From JBMNGW01 sp050950025 (GTDB lineage: Bacteria > Spirochaetota > Spirochaetia > Sphaerochaetales > Sphaerochaetaceae): a stretch of 31,212 bases of DNA. This document shows, in pieces, positions 22,853 through 31,211 of this stretch. The stretch lies in assembly GCA_050950025.1 (NCBI GenBank), contig JBMNGW010000015.1:1-31212 (forward strand), in the 5' to 3' direction. The notes below the pieces were generated by a model, which was given only the letters and a program-made list of their open reading frames with translations, was not told the DNA's origin and did no database searches. Position 1 is the first letter of the stretch, and the number at the start of each line of letters is the position of its first letter. Both the position numbers and the translations under genes were made by a program.

Positions 22853-23716
22853 TTAGCAGAGGTTCGCTTTTACCCATGCAGCCGACGCTTGGGCCATGGC
22901 ATCCAAATCGGGATCTTTGACCACATCACGCCAAACAGCGATATCACGTCCCACTTGTCCCCCTTGCATCACAAAAGGTTCCATCACCAACGGACCGTTA
23001 AAGTTGATTTGATCCAAAGCCTCTTTAATCTCGGCCCATGGCATCCGCCCTGTGCCAGGCATTTTACGGTTGGTTTCCCCTAAATGGAAAGCGGCTAAAT
23101 AAGGACCGATGCGCCTGATGGCATCGCCAAAGGAGTCCTCTTCAATATTCATATGAAAGGTATCAAGCAAAATACGACACCCAGGATGATCAACCTGCTT
23201 TACATACTCTAAGGCTTCAATGCTGTCGTTAATAATAAACTGCTCAAAGCGGTTAAGCACTTCCACATTCAACAACACTCCCCTATCGTGAGCATAGGGG
23301 GCCAACTCTCTGAGGCTTTTAACACTATTGTCCCAAATCGGTTGTTTGGAATCGAGTCCTTCGGGCATTGAAGCGGGCCAATACCCATGAACAGTTCCCC
23401 CTATCATCCCCCCGCCCATATTGGCAACGGCATCGATGACCCCTTTCATGAACTGCACACCCTTTTTACGAACATTTTCATCTATTGAAGAGACATCGTA
23501 CTCTTTTTTCAACCCAATACCATAAGAGAGGATCAAATCCTCATCATCGGCCATCTGCTTTAATTCAGTTCGTTTTTGGACGCTAAGACCCACAACAGTG
23601 CCGGCATTGAGCTCCAACTGGTCGAATCCCAGCGACTTTACTTTTTTGATGAACGGGGTAAAATCCACATCCCATTGATGGGTCCAAAAAGCGTAATAAA
23701 TACCAACCTTTCTCAT
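22853..23716 (-). CDS. D-psicose/D-tagatose 3-epimerase-family sugar epimerase
   Basis: This 287-residue TIM-barrel enzyme closely follows characterised ketose 3-epimerases, including the N-terminal GIYYAFWTHQWDVDF and the runs LDTFHMNIEEDS and GETNRKMPGTGRMPW. The four metal ligands of the family are present at the same numbers as I recall for the Agrobacterium enzyme: Glu152, Asp185, His211 and Glu246, with Glu158 and Arg217 nearby. The expected reaction is reversible C3 epimerisation of a ketohexose such as fructose/psicose or tagatose/sorbose; the true substrate is unknown. It is the last gene of the sugar operon, 15 bp after the FGGY kinase. It may convert the imported ketose into the form used by the kinase. 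A role on a phosphorylated sugar is less likely given the family. Confidence 0.9.
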   Translation of the reverse strand: MRKVGIYYAFWTHQWDVDFTPFIKKVKSLGFDQLELNAGTVVGLSVQKRTELKQMADDEDLILSYGIGLKKEYDVSSIDENVRKKGVQFMKGVIDAVANMGGGMIGGTVHGYWPASMPEGLDSKQPIWDNSVKSLRELAPYAHDRGVLLNVEVLNRFEQFIINDSIEALEYVKQVDHPGCRILLDTFHMNIEEDSFGDAIRRIGPYLAAFHLGETNRKMPGTGRMPWAEIKEALDQINFNGPLVMEPFVMQGGQVGRDIAVWRDVVKDPDLDAMAQASAAWVKANLC

Positions 23717-23731
23717 CGTATTCTCTCCTTC

Positions 23732-25090
23732 TTAGGTTCCTAAAGCCGCATGTACAAGGGTACGCACATCGTCTAGGGAAGCTGTTTGGCTAGCTACCGC
23801 CCCAATAAGAGCGGCTCCATACGCAGCACCGTCTTCTATTGTGGGCACTATAGTCGGCAAATCAAATCGCCGTTGCAATGCTTGGCGGAATAAGTGATTC
23901 TTTCTGATGGCACTTCCTAAGGCCACAATGTTTTTCATCTTGGCAAATACAGCAGGGTTATCATCACCAAAAGCATGCAACTCGGCCATAATCCCTTCAA
24001 CTGTTGCCAGCACCAGATTTCCCAAGCTCAAATTATTCACATCAATATGATCTATTACGCCCCTTTTATGAGGCTCTTTGCGAGAACCATTGAAGCGAGT
24101 ATCAACGTGCAAAGCTCCCAAAGTCGCCTCCAAAGAGGCCTCTTCTTTCATCAAAGCGAACATCTGTTCATCTTCCATCTCAAAACCGGCTTTGTGGACC
24201 ACTGAAATCAACAACTTTTGCAGCGTCTCATAGGCTTTACCCGCTGTCAGCGTTGCACCAACATGCAGATACCCTTGTCCCAAAAAAGGACGCAACTCCA
24301 TAGAAGGGGGGCAGTCGCTACTGCGGCTAAACAATGAAATTTGACCGCTAGTACCAATACTAATTAAAGCCGAGTTTTCCCACTGTGATACCATGCCAAA
24401 AAATCCAGCTTGATTATCTCCCACCGGATAGGTGACAGCTACCCCTTTATTTGTATAACCGGCAATAGAAAATGGGGGGCTGGGATCTAAAAAGCGGGGA
24501 TTATCGTAGCCGAAGACCAGGTGCAATACTTCAGCGTCAAATGTGGAGCTCACCGCATCAAATGCTCCAAACGGACCAAGGCAGCTGGGATCGCTTTTGC
24601 TAAGGGGAGAACCAATTAAGCGACCGCTAATGTATTCAAGGATGCCACAAAAACCAACAGCTTGAGAGGGGACAGTCTTGAGCCTTCTGTTAGCCCAATG
24701 GGCCAATAACCCATACCCCGGTGGCATTTGAACCCCAGTACTTTGTTCCAACAAATCCACTGTTGAAATACCGTCAATTTCTTCCATTGTTCTTTGGTCT
24801 AACCACGTATACAAAGGGGAAACCGCCTCGCCTTTGTCATCATAGTAAAGGATGCCGTGGACTTGGCCAGTGACGCAAATCGAAGCAATTGGATTTTGAA
24901 TGGGAGCCAAAAGCCGATACACAGTAGCTTCAATACGATGAGGATCTTGGACAAACGCATAGGGTTCACTGCTAGCTAAGCGATAATTGGGCTCTGAAGC
25001 AACATACAAAGGCTCTTTGACATCTAAATCGATGGCCATCACAGCTATGTTTGTCGTTCCCACATCAATGCCAACATGCACCTGCTTCAT
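23732..25090 (-). CDS. FGGY-family carbohydrate kinase (sedoheptulokinase-like)
   Basis: This 452-residue kinase phosphorylates a sugar with ATP. The N-terminal domain begins HVGIDVGTTNIAVMAID (phosphate-1 loop), followed by CVTGQVHGILYY and PLYTWLDQR, where FGGY kinases hold the sugar. GDNQAGFFGMV supplies the catalytic Asp region, and SIGTSGQISLF and VALGSAIRKN belong to the C-terminal ATP-binding domain. The TGQVHG...WLDQR arrangement is closest to sedoheptulokinase- and xylulokinase-like members, pointing to a ketose substrate; this is family-level inference. Its ATG overlaps the regulator gene's stop by 4 bp (ATGA), so translation is coupled. It precedes the 3-epimerase gene by 15 bp. 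Confidence 0.9.
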   Translation of the reverse strand: MKQVHVGIDVGTTNIAVMAIDLDVKEPLYVASEPNYRLASSEPYAFVQDPHRIEATVYRLLAPIQNPIASICVTGQVHGILYYDDKGEAVSPLYTWLDQRTMEEIDGISTVDLLEQSTGVQMPPGYGLLAHWANRRLKTVPSQAVGFCGILEYISGRLIGSPLSKSDPSCLGPFGAFDAVSSTFDAEVLHLVFGYDNPRFLDPSPPFSIAGYTNKGVAVTYPVGDNQAGFFGMVSQWENSALISIGTSGQISLFSRSSDCPPSMELRPFLGQGYLHVGATLTAGKAYETLQKLLISVVHKAGFEMEDEQMFALMKEEASLEATLGALHVDTRFNGSRKEPHKRGVIDHIDVNNLSLGNLVLATVEGIMAELHAFGDDNPAVFAKMKNIVALGSAIRKNHLFRQALQRRFDLPTIVPTIEDGAAYGAALIGAVASQTASLDDVRTLVHAALGT

Positions 25091-26220
25091 GAGTTTCGCC
25101 CCCCTACTTGTTGGCTGCGAGTCGATTCTCGCTCAATGAGAATGCCTGAAAAACTGGTTGTCTTGGTGGGCCGATCCCGATTATCCAGTCGCTCAAACAT
25201 CAATCGAACAGCTTCTGAGCTAATAAGTTCCAGCGGCTGGGCAACACTTGTCAGCGGTGTTTTTATCTGTGAGAGGTAACTAAGGTTGTCAAAGCCGGCC
25301 ACTATAAGGTCTTTGGGTACTTCTAAGTTGAGTTTTGCCAGACTTTGGAGCAATGTGATAGCAGTTCCATCATTAGAACAGAGAATCCCTTCAGCTCCCA
25401 TTTCAACAATAGATGCCACAAAATCGAGATCTTTGGGATCCCCTTCATGTATTAAGGTCGTAGATGAGGAAGTTCTGGTATCATAAAGAGCCTCCCTAAA
25501 TCCCATCTGGCGCAACTTAATAGTCTTAGCAGACATCGGAGGACTGACAAAATGGACCTGCTTAGCCTTTTGCTCGCGCATATGGTGCGTCAGTAAATAA
25601 CTGGCTTGGATATGATTAAGGCTTACCAAGTCATAATTGGAACGCTGGGGAAATTCCACATAATCAGAATCGATGAGCACCACCGGAATATTGGCCTTTT
25701 TAAGAACATCAATAATGTAATTGTTCAGCTGATCACGTAGCGGTGTATATTCAAGCGGAGCAAAGAAAACACCGTCGACTTTTAACTCCACATATTTTTT
25801 ACAGATTTGCTCTACTTCTTTCACCAAAAGTGGACTTTGGGGGTCAATTGTCCCCCCCCAGACTAAAGAACAATTTACGGCCGCCAACAATCGGGACAAT
25901 TCACTGCAAATAAAATTAAAGACGTAGTTATCGCCCAAACTAGGCAGTATCACACCGAACATAGCACTGCCTTTGCCGCTTGCAGGTAGCTGAATCAACG
26001 CATCATCATGGCGTTGAGTGAGAAATGAACCTGCACCTTGGCGGCGGGTAATCAGACGTTCCTTCTCCAAAGATTCCAGAGCCTTGCGAAGTGTCGGCCG
26101 CGAGCATCCATAGAAATCGGAAAACTCTTTTTCTGATGGCAACTTTGCAACGGCATCAAATTCACCGGAGAGGATGCGGCTTTTCAAATGATCAAAAATC
26201 GCATCGCTTTTCATCTTCAA
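25087..26220 (-). CDS. GntR/LacI hybrid transcriptional regulator (AraR-like architecture)
   Basis: The 377-residue protein joins a GntR-type winged helix (about 5-75; LPSEKEFSDFYGCSRPTLRKALESLEKERL, wing RRQGAGSFL) to a LacI-type sugar-sensing domain (about 85-370; FGVILPSLGDNYVF, GVFFAPLEY, GILCSNDGTAITLL, VAGFDNLSYLSQIKTPLTSVAQP). This is the arrangement of B. subtilis AraR. It probably represses its own operon until the imported sugar binds. GAGGG lies 8 bases before the TTG at 26220, better spaced than for the ATG two codons later (26214), so I prefer TTG. The gene sits between permease and kinase, 4 bp from the permease stop and overlapping the kinase start. An autoregulatory role is inferred from context. 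Confidence 0.9.
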   Translation of the reverse strand: MKMKSDAIFDHLKSRILSGEFDAVAKLPSEKEFSDFYGCSRPTLRKALESLEKERLITRRQGAGSFLTQRHDDALIQLPASGKGSAMFGVILPSLGDNYVFNFICSELSRLLAAVNCSLVWGGTIDPQSPLLVKEVEQICKKYVELKVDGVFFAPLEYTPLRDQLNNYIIDVLKKANIPVVLIDSDYVEFPQRSNYDLVSLNHIQASYLLTHHMREQKAKQVHFVSPPMSAKTIKLRQMGFREALYDTRTSSSTTLIHEGDPKDLDFVASIVEMGAEGILCSNDGTAITLLQSLAKLNLEVPKDLIVAGFDNLSYLSQIKTPLTSVAQPLELISSEAVRLMFERLDNRDRPTKTTSFSGILIERESTRSQQVGGRNS

Positions 26221-26224
26221 CAGA

Positions 26225-27238
26225 TTAACCCTCTTTGCCTTTGGACCTCTTTGCAAACAGGCCATCAAGCTTTTTGAACACATCCCGACCAAAAAGAAGG
26301 AAAATGATGATTGCTCCCCACATAGCGGTAATCATAAACGGATCGAGGCGCAACAAGTTTAGTCCACTGGAAATGAGCTGCAAAATAATGGCAGCCAACA
26401 CCATGCCACTTAGGCGCCCTGAGCCTCCGTTAGGATCAACTCCGCCCAGAAAACTAGCCAAAACAGCAACCAGCAAATAGCTTTCAGCATAATTGGCTTT
26501 CACGGAGTTTAACTGTCCAATCATAATAAGGCTGGTAACCGAGGCAAACCAAGCACTAAGAATATATTCCCACACAATAACTTTGGTGGTATTTACATTA
26601 GAGTAGTTACAAGCAATCCTATTGGCCCCCGTCATGTACAAGCGAAGCCCAAAGGCCGACTTATTCAACACAAAGTGGGCAATAATCACCACAATGAGAA
26701 ACACAATAATGGGAACCGGCAACCCACCCACACTTCCGTTACCGATAAAAATAAGTGCATTGGGAAAGCCGCTGATGGTGTAGCCTTTAGTTAAAACCAA
26801 GTTGATTCCCTGCAACAAGGTCATCGAGCCTAAAGTTGTCAAAATAGCGGGAATATTAAGTTTGGCTATCAACAGTCCATTAAACAAACCAATCAGGGTG
26901 CTAGTCCCAAAGCCAACCAATATGGCAATGATAATCTGAACAATATTAGCCGAGCCCATTGCACCGCCGGTAATGCCGTTCAGAACCAAGTAGATAATCA
27001 CCCCATTGAGGTTGGCATTGGCAATAATGGAGAGGTTAATGCCTCCGGAAAGCTCACTGATCATCATCCCTATAGCCAATAACCCTATAATTGGCAACTG
27101 ATAGGACATATTGCGTAAGTTCCTAACAGAGATGAACTTCGGTCCGTTTAAGAGCCACAAAAGCAAGAAGACGACAATCAGCGTCACCGCCAAGGAGAAC
27201 TGTTCACTTTTCCTAGTTTTTGCAATTAATCGATTCAT
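26225..27238 (-). CDS. Sugar ABC transporter permease (RbsC family)
   Basis: This 337-residue membrane protein belongs to the BPD_transp_2 permeases that import ribose, xylose or related sugars. About eight to ten hydrophobic segments are visible; conserved signposts are GLLAIGMMISELSGGINLS near residue 52, FNGLLIAKLNIPAILTTLGSM and the late GGVDPNGGSGRLSGMVLAA. It follows the other permease by 9 bp with its own AGGAGAG ribosome site, giving a heterodimeric channel. It differs from its neighbour in sequence, which is normal for LsrC/LsrD-type pairs. The substrate is unknown. Confidence 0.93.
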   Translation of the reverse strand: MNRLIAKTRKSEQFSLAVTLIVVFLLLWLLNGPKFISVRNLRNMSYQLPIIGLLAIGMMISELSGGINLSIIANANLNGVIIYLVLNGITGGAMGSANIVQIIIAILVGFGTSTLIGLFNGLLIAKLNIPAILTTLGSMTLLQGINLVLTKGYTISGFPNALIFIGNGSVGGLPVPIIVFLIVVIIAHFVLNKSAFGLRLYMTGANRIACNYSNVNTTKVIVWEYILSAWFASVTSLIMIGQLNSVKANYAESYLLVAVLASFLGGVDPNGGSGRLSGMVLAAIILQLISSGLNLLRLDPFMITAMWGAIIIFLLFGRDVFKKLDGLFAKRSKGKEG

Positions 27239-27247
27239 GAGTCTCTC

Positions 27248-28270
27248 CTATGCTGTTTGGGCGCTTTCAACGCGAACCCGGATTTTCTGTTTGGCCTGCT
27301 GCATCTCTTGAATAGCATTCAGAAGTACACTAAAGAGGATGATGCATCCGGTAAACACGTTGTACCAGTAGCTGGAAATTTGCAAAAGCGTCAGGCTATT
27401 GCTTAAAATAGCAAACAGCAGCACTCCCAAGAATGTGCCAAGCACCGTCCCTCTGCCTCCTGTGATTGAGGCCCCGCCAAGGATGACTGCCGCAATAACT
27501 TGTAACTCTTGCCCCACAATTGAGTTGGGAATGACTGTATTGACAATTGAAACGTGGACCACGCCTCCAATTGCAGCAATAGCTCCCATTCCACCATAGA
27601 CAAACAGCAAAACGTTGCCGCTATGAACACCTATGCGCTGGGTGGCAATGGGGTTTCCCCCTATCATATAAATGCTGCGCCCCAACACGGTCTTGCGCAA
27701 AATCCAGCCCATTAATAGAGCCATAACCAACCAGATGACAGTCGTTACGCTAAGACCCGAAGTAGCACCGCCGGCAGCAATTTGCTTAAAAAGCATCGTA
27801 TTGCTTATTTTCCAAAAATAATCGGGAATGACGTAAATAAGCTTGCCTTTAGTAATGACATACATCAGTCCATAAAAGAGGTTTTGTGTGGCAATGGTAA
27901 TAATAATAGCCGGCATATTGAAGCGATGAATCAAATAGCCGTTAAACAAGCCCAAAAGGGTCCCCAAGATGATGGCAAAAAAGAAAGCCAGGAAAATATT
28001 TCCTTTCATCCCGTGCAAAAAAAGGTAGACAACGGCGTATTGAACCACTTGGGCAATGGCAGTAAAAGAGACATCCACCCCTCCGCTGATAATAACCATC
28101 AGCACCCCAAGGGAGAAAATCCCCAACACCGTAAACGATTTGAGCAAACTCATAATATTAGAGTACGTCAAAAAACTGGGGGCAAGCAAAGAGTTGGCCA
28201 CAAGGAAGAGCAAAATGGTGATTCCCAGTAGCAACTCTCTTCTTTTGAGTACATTAGCACCAAATTTCAT
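27248..28270 (-). CDS. Sugar ABC transporter permease (RbsC family), second subunit
   Basis: This 340-residue membrane protein is of the same family as the next gene, with conserved GVLMVIISGGVDVSFTAIA near residue 55, FNGYLIHRFNMPAIIITIATQ, and GGASITGGRGTVLGTFLGV near the end. About nine hydrophobic segments are seen. Its ATG overlaps the stop of the ATPase gene by 4 bp (ATGA), so it depends on translation of that gene. Because the ATPase frame is interrupted by four indels, translation of this permease may suffer if those indels are real. Conserved glycine motifs are intact and the frame is unbroken. Confidence 0.93.
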   Translation of the reverse strand: MKFGANVLKRRELLLGITILLFLVANSLLAPSFLTYSNIMSLLKSFTVLGIFSLGVLMVIISGGVDVSFTAIAQVVQYAVVYLFLHGMKGNIFLAFFFAIILGTLLGLFNGYLIHRFNMPAIIITIATQNLFYGLMYVITKGKLIYVIPDYFWKISNTMLFKQIAAGGATSGLSVTTVIWLVMALLMGWILRKTVLGRSIYMIGGNPIATQRIGVHSGNVLLFVYGGMGAIAAIGGVVHVSIVNTVIPNSIVGQELQVIAAVILGGASITGGRGTVLGTFLGVLLFAILSNSLTLLQISSYWYNVFTGCIILFSVLLNAIQEMQQAKQKIRVRVESAQTA

Positions 28271-29802
28271 TGACTCTCTCCTTCCTTAGCGCTTTGAGCA
28301 ATAAAACGCTTTTGTTCATCGAGTACCTGTTGAATTGCCTGATCATCAATTTGCTCTCCGACAAGTTCCTTTACAATCCGTCCGTTGCGCATAATCAACA
28401 CCCGGTGGCAGTGGGATGTAATTTCCCGTATTTCATCGGAAATAAGAATAACTCCCATCCCCCGATCTTTAGCCATTTCATTAATAGTTGCAAAAATTCC
28501 AGCTTTGGCACCGATGTCGATACCGACTGTCGGCCCATCGAGAATTAAAATCTTAGGATTCATCGCCAACCACTTGGAAAGAACAATCTTTTGTTGGTTT
28601 CCACCGCTGAGCATGCGAGCCAATTTCTCTTTGGTATCGGTTTTAATGTCCATACCCTCAATCCATTGCTCTGAAAGTTCATCTATTTTTTGCTCTTCAA
28701 GCAATCCCAAACGATTTACGTAGTCTTCAAGGGTGACGATGCCAATATTATGCTTAATTGACTTGTCCATCACCAGCCCTTGAGTCAGTCGGTCTTCGGG
28801 AACATAGGCAATACCGCTGGCAACTGCATCGGCAACGCTTCGGATAGGTGACTTGTTCTCCGTCCACCTCAATGGATCCCGAATCGGCTGTGGAAATACC
28901 AAACAAAGCAGTGGCAAGTTCAGTTCGCCCAGATCCAAGCAAACCGATGATGCCCAGCACCTCACCTTTATCAAGGGAAAAAGAGATATCGGCAAAGTTA
29001 TTTCTTTTGGAAAGATTAGCCACCTCAAGCACTTTTTCATTAGAGGTTTTTTCCACAATGTTGCGCTCATGCAACATCGTTTTACCAACCATCAACTGCT
29101 CAATTTCACTAAGAGTCAAATCTTTCATCGGCTTAGAAGCAACCATCACCCCATCGCGCAAAATAGTCACCGTATCACACAATTCTTCAATCTCATCCAG
29201 TTTGTGGCTGATGAAAATACCACTGATGCCTTGAGATTTGGAGATTCAGTACCAACTTGAAAAGTTGATTTATCTCCTGGCGAGTCAAAGCGGTTGTCGG
29301 CTCATCAAGAATTAAGAGCTTAGAATCATTGTTCAATGCTCGAGCGATAGCAACCAGCTGCTGCTGGGCAATTGGCAACTCACCAACCAGTTCGTAATAG
29401 TCGATATCGACTCCCAACTCTTCGATGATTTTTTTTACCCGCTGCTGGTGCTTTTTTTTTTGGAAAAGAGCCTCTCATTTTGTTCTATAATCCTCCCCAT
29501 CATGATGTTCTCCATGACGCTGAGGTTAGGGAACAACGAAATGTCCTGGTAAATGACGCTGATACCGTGCTTGATGCCTGTTACGCGGGCCATATGAAGT
29601 AACTCTCTTCCCTTCAAATGGTAATGTCGCCTTCATCAGCTGGCAGCACGCCGGCTAAAATTTTAATCAATGTCGATTTACCCGAACCGTTTTCCCCGAT
29701 GAGTCCGTGCACTTCTCCCTTCTTGACGCTAAAGGAGACCCCATTTAGGGCCTGAACGCCGCTGAAGCGCTTACTTGCGTGATCGATGGTAATGAAATCC
29801 AT
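28267..29802 (-). pseudogene. Sugar ABC transporter ATP-binding protein (RbsA family), broken by four frameshifts
   Basis: The full gene would encode about 511 residues with two ATPase domains. NBD1: Walker A GENGSGKST (36-44), VIYQD, QQLVAIARAL, LLILDEPTTAL, ISHKLDE. NBD2: GLLGSGRTE, AYVPEDRL, LSGGNQQKIVLSKWL, LDGPTVGIDIGAK. Four single-base indels break the frame: one base missing in a T3 run (minus strand) near 29616-29618, one missing in an A10 run at 29452-29461, one extra near 29237-29239, one extra near 28845-28848. They sum to zero, so the end is back in the starting frame. Corrected reading is colinear with the family throughout, with no internal stop. Either the gene is newly broken or the sequence has errors. 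NBD2 has Gly in place of the Walker B Glu. Start ATG 29802 follows GGAG. Confidence 0.88.
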
Positions 29803-29817
29803 AGGTATCTCCAAAAT

Positions 29818-29853
29818 GCGGCCAAACAGAGCAGGCTCGCTCCATTCGGCCGC
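29818..29853 (-). promoter_or_regulatory. Intercistronic stem-loop between binding-protein and ATPase genes
   Basis: On the minus strand GCGGCCGAA pairs with TTTGGCCGC (one G-U), an inner GAGC pairs with GCTC, and a 6-base loop closes it. It lies between the binding-protein stop and the ATPase ribosome site. Such stems commonly stabilise the 5' mRNA part, giving more binding protein than ATPase. There is no U-run, so it is not a full terminator. Confidence 0.6.
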
Positions 29854-29881
29854 TAATCGTAACTAGGCTTCAACAGAGGAC

Positions 29882-30886
29882 TTAGAAACCGTACTCGTCA
29901 ACATTCGAAGCGTCGACAATAAGCGGACGGTCGAAAAGGATGTTCATGCCTTCGATTTGGGGAACGCCCAAACTCGGAATGTCCAGACCTTGTTTCACCT
30001 GATCGCGCTTGCCATCGAGAATCAACTTGGAGACGTAGACCATAGCATATCCTGCCTCGCCCGGATCCCAGAGAACAGAAAGGCTAACCGATCCGTCTTT
30101 GAGGAAAGGAGCAATTTCAACAGGGCTTGTTGTACCGATAACTGCAAGTTTACCAACCAAATTTCTTTCTCTAAGAGCTTGTGCTGCTCCGGGAGCTCCT
30201 TGGCTACCAAAAGCAAGAACAGCAGCAAGATCAGGATGGACGCTCAGCAGCTCAAGTGTTTTCTGACGAGCAGCGTTGCGGTCTTCCGATACGGGCTGTT
30301 TGGTGGTCACAAGGGTCATCTCTGGATAATTTGCCTGCTGATAAGCAATGGCTGCATCGGCCCAAATGTTGTGAGCGGGAACAGTAAGAGAGCCGACAAA
30401 TACGACATACTTGCCTTTGCCGCCAGTGCGCGAGGCAATCTCTTTCATCATTGTTTCACCGAATTTCACGTTGTCGATCATCTCAACGTTAAAATCTCCG
30501 CTTTCTTGGTTGGGAGACTCGTGAGTCATCACGACAATGCCGGCCTGCTTGGCCCTCTGGAATGCAGGGACAACGGAGTTGGCATCGTTGGGGACGACCA
30601 TGATGGAGTCGACACCCTGGTTGATTGCATCTTCAATGAGGCGGACCTGCTGAGCTTCGTCAGCGGCTGCAGGAGCCTGCATGTAGGCATCAACACCGTA
30701 TTCTTTGGCAGCTCTGAGCATGCCAACTTCCAATGCATCAAACCAGGCAGCGCGCAACTTGGGAATAGCTACCATGGTGTAGCCGTCTTTGGTAGCAGCT
30801 ACTTCGCTCTTTCCGGCAGCAAACAACCCTTGAGTTGCTACCAAAAGAATCAATCCGAGAAGCAGAATTTTTCCTACCTTCTTCAT
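29882..30886 (-). CDS. Sugar ABC transporter substrate-binding protein (LsrB/RhaS-like)
   Basis: The 334-residue protein captures sugar outside the membrane for the downstream transporter. The N-terminus is a signal peptide (about 1-24, ending FAAGKSE); no lipobox Cys is seen. The mature part is a Peripla_BP_4 fold: MVAIPKLRAAWFDALEVG, QGVDSIMVVPNDANSVVPA, AGIVVMTHES and AVIGTTSPVEIAPFLKDGSVSLSVLWDP. The FIPKL-like start and the SPVEIAPFLKDGSV run resemble LsrB and RhaS. That does not prove autoinducer-2 or rhamnose as ligand. The ATG follows AGGAGGTCC, the strongest ribosome site in the operon. The stem-loop after the gene would favour higher expression than the ATPase. Confidence 0.93.
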   Translation of the reverse strand: MKKVGKILLLGLILLVATQGLFAAGKSEVAATKDGYTMVAIPKLRAAWFDALEVGMLRAAKEYGVDAYMQAPAAADEAQQVRLIEDAINQGVDSIMVVPNDANSVVPAFQRAKQAGIVVMTHESPNQESGDFNVEMIDNVKFGETMMKEIASRTGGKGKYVVFVGSLTVPAHNIWADAAIAYQQANYPEMTLVTTKQPVSEDRNAARQKTLELLSVHPDLAAVLAFGSQGAPGAAQALRERNLVGKLAVIGTTSPVEIAPFLKDGSVSLSVLWDPGEAGYAMVYVSKLILDGKRDQVKQGLDIPSLGVPQIEGMNILFDRPLIVDASNVDEYGF

Positions 30887-30908
30887 AAGGACCTCCTAAA
30901 AATTATCT

Positions 30909-30929
30909 CCTGCACACCTGTGCAGGTGT
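30909..30929. repeat. Two overlapping palindromes upstream of the binding-protein gene
   Basis: CCTGCACA-CC-TGTGCAGG (30909-30926) and ACACCTG-TG-CAGGTGT (30914-30929) overlap. Only one can form at a time as RNA. They lie between the VOC gene stop and the binding-protein ribosome site. They could form an operator for the regulator encoded in this operon or an attenuator-like stem; on the minus strand a TTTTT tract lies about eight bases later. Confidence 0.5.
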
Positions 30930-30938
30930 AAGCTTATG

Positions 30939-31211
30939 TTATTCGGCGGGATACCTTCTAATGGGAGGAGGTATCTCTCCAGCATTACCAATCTCAAAAA
31001 CGGCTCCAACCTTGTCCACCGATTCCAAATAATAGAACTCATCATCGCCAATTTTACCGCTTTGAATTACTTCATACCCTTTTGCGGCAAACTCCTGAAT
31101 TGCTTTTTGGCAATCCTTGTAATAAAACTTAACGTGCTGCAGTCCATAGCCGTGCTTATCAATGAACTCATTATAAATACTATACCCATCAAGCGGCTGC
31201 ATCAACTCATA
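30939..31211 (-). CDS. VOC (glyoxalase) superfamily protein, C-terminal part (5' end outside window)
   Basis: The frame runs off the right edge; the internal TTG near 31205 is not a start, because codons for Tyr-Glu precede it in frame. The visible 90 residues include ELMQPLDGYSIYNEFIDKHG, GLQHVKFYYKD (a metal-binding His position of the fold) and VGAVFEIGN, matching the C-terminal beta-alpha-beta module of vicinal oxygen chelate proteins, close in style to methylmalonyl-CoA epimerase-like members. It is on the same strand as the binding-protein gene, 52 bp upstream, so it is likely the first known gene of the operon. Substrate and reaction are unknown; an isomerase or lyase acting on a sugar derivative is a guess. 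Confidence 0.8.
   Translation of the reverse strand, partial: YELMQPLDGYSIYNEFIDKHGYGLQHVKFYYKDCQKAIQEFAAKGYEVIQSGKIGDDEFYYLESVDKVGAVFEIGNAGEIPPPIRRYPAE

Noticed and set aside
28267..29802. Programmed frameshifting as the explanation for all four frame breaks
   Set aside because: Only the A10 run resembles a slippery site. The other three breaks have no slippery heptamer or stop-codon context, and two need the opposite shift direction.
29957..30931. Plus-strand frame of 324 codons opposite the sugar-binding protein gene
   Set aside because: It is antisense to a gene with a signal peptide and a complete family fold, and shows no start signal or domain.
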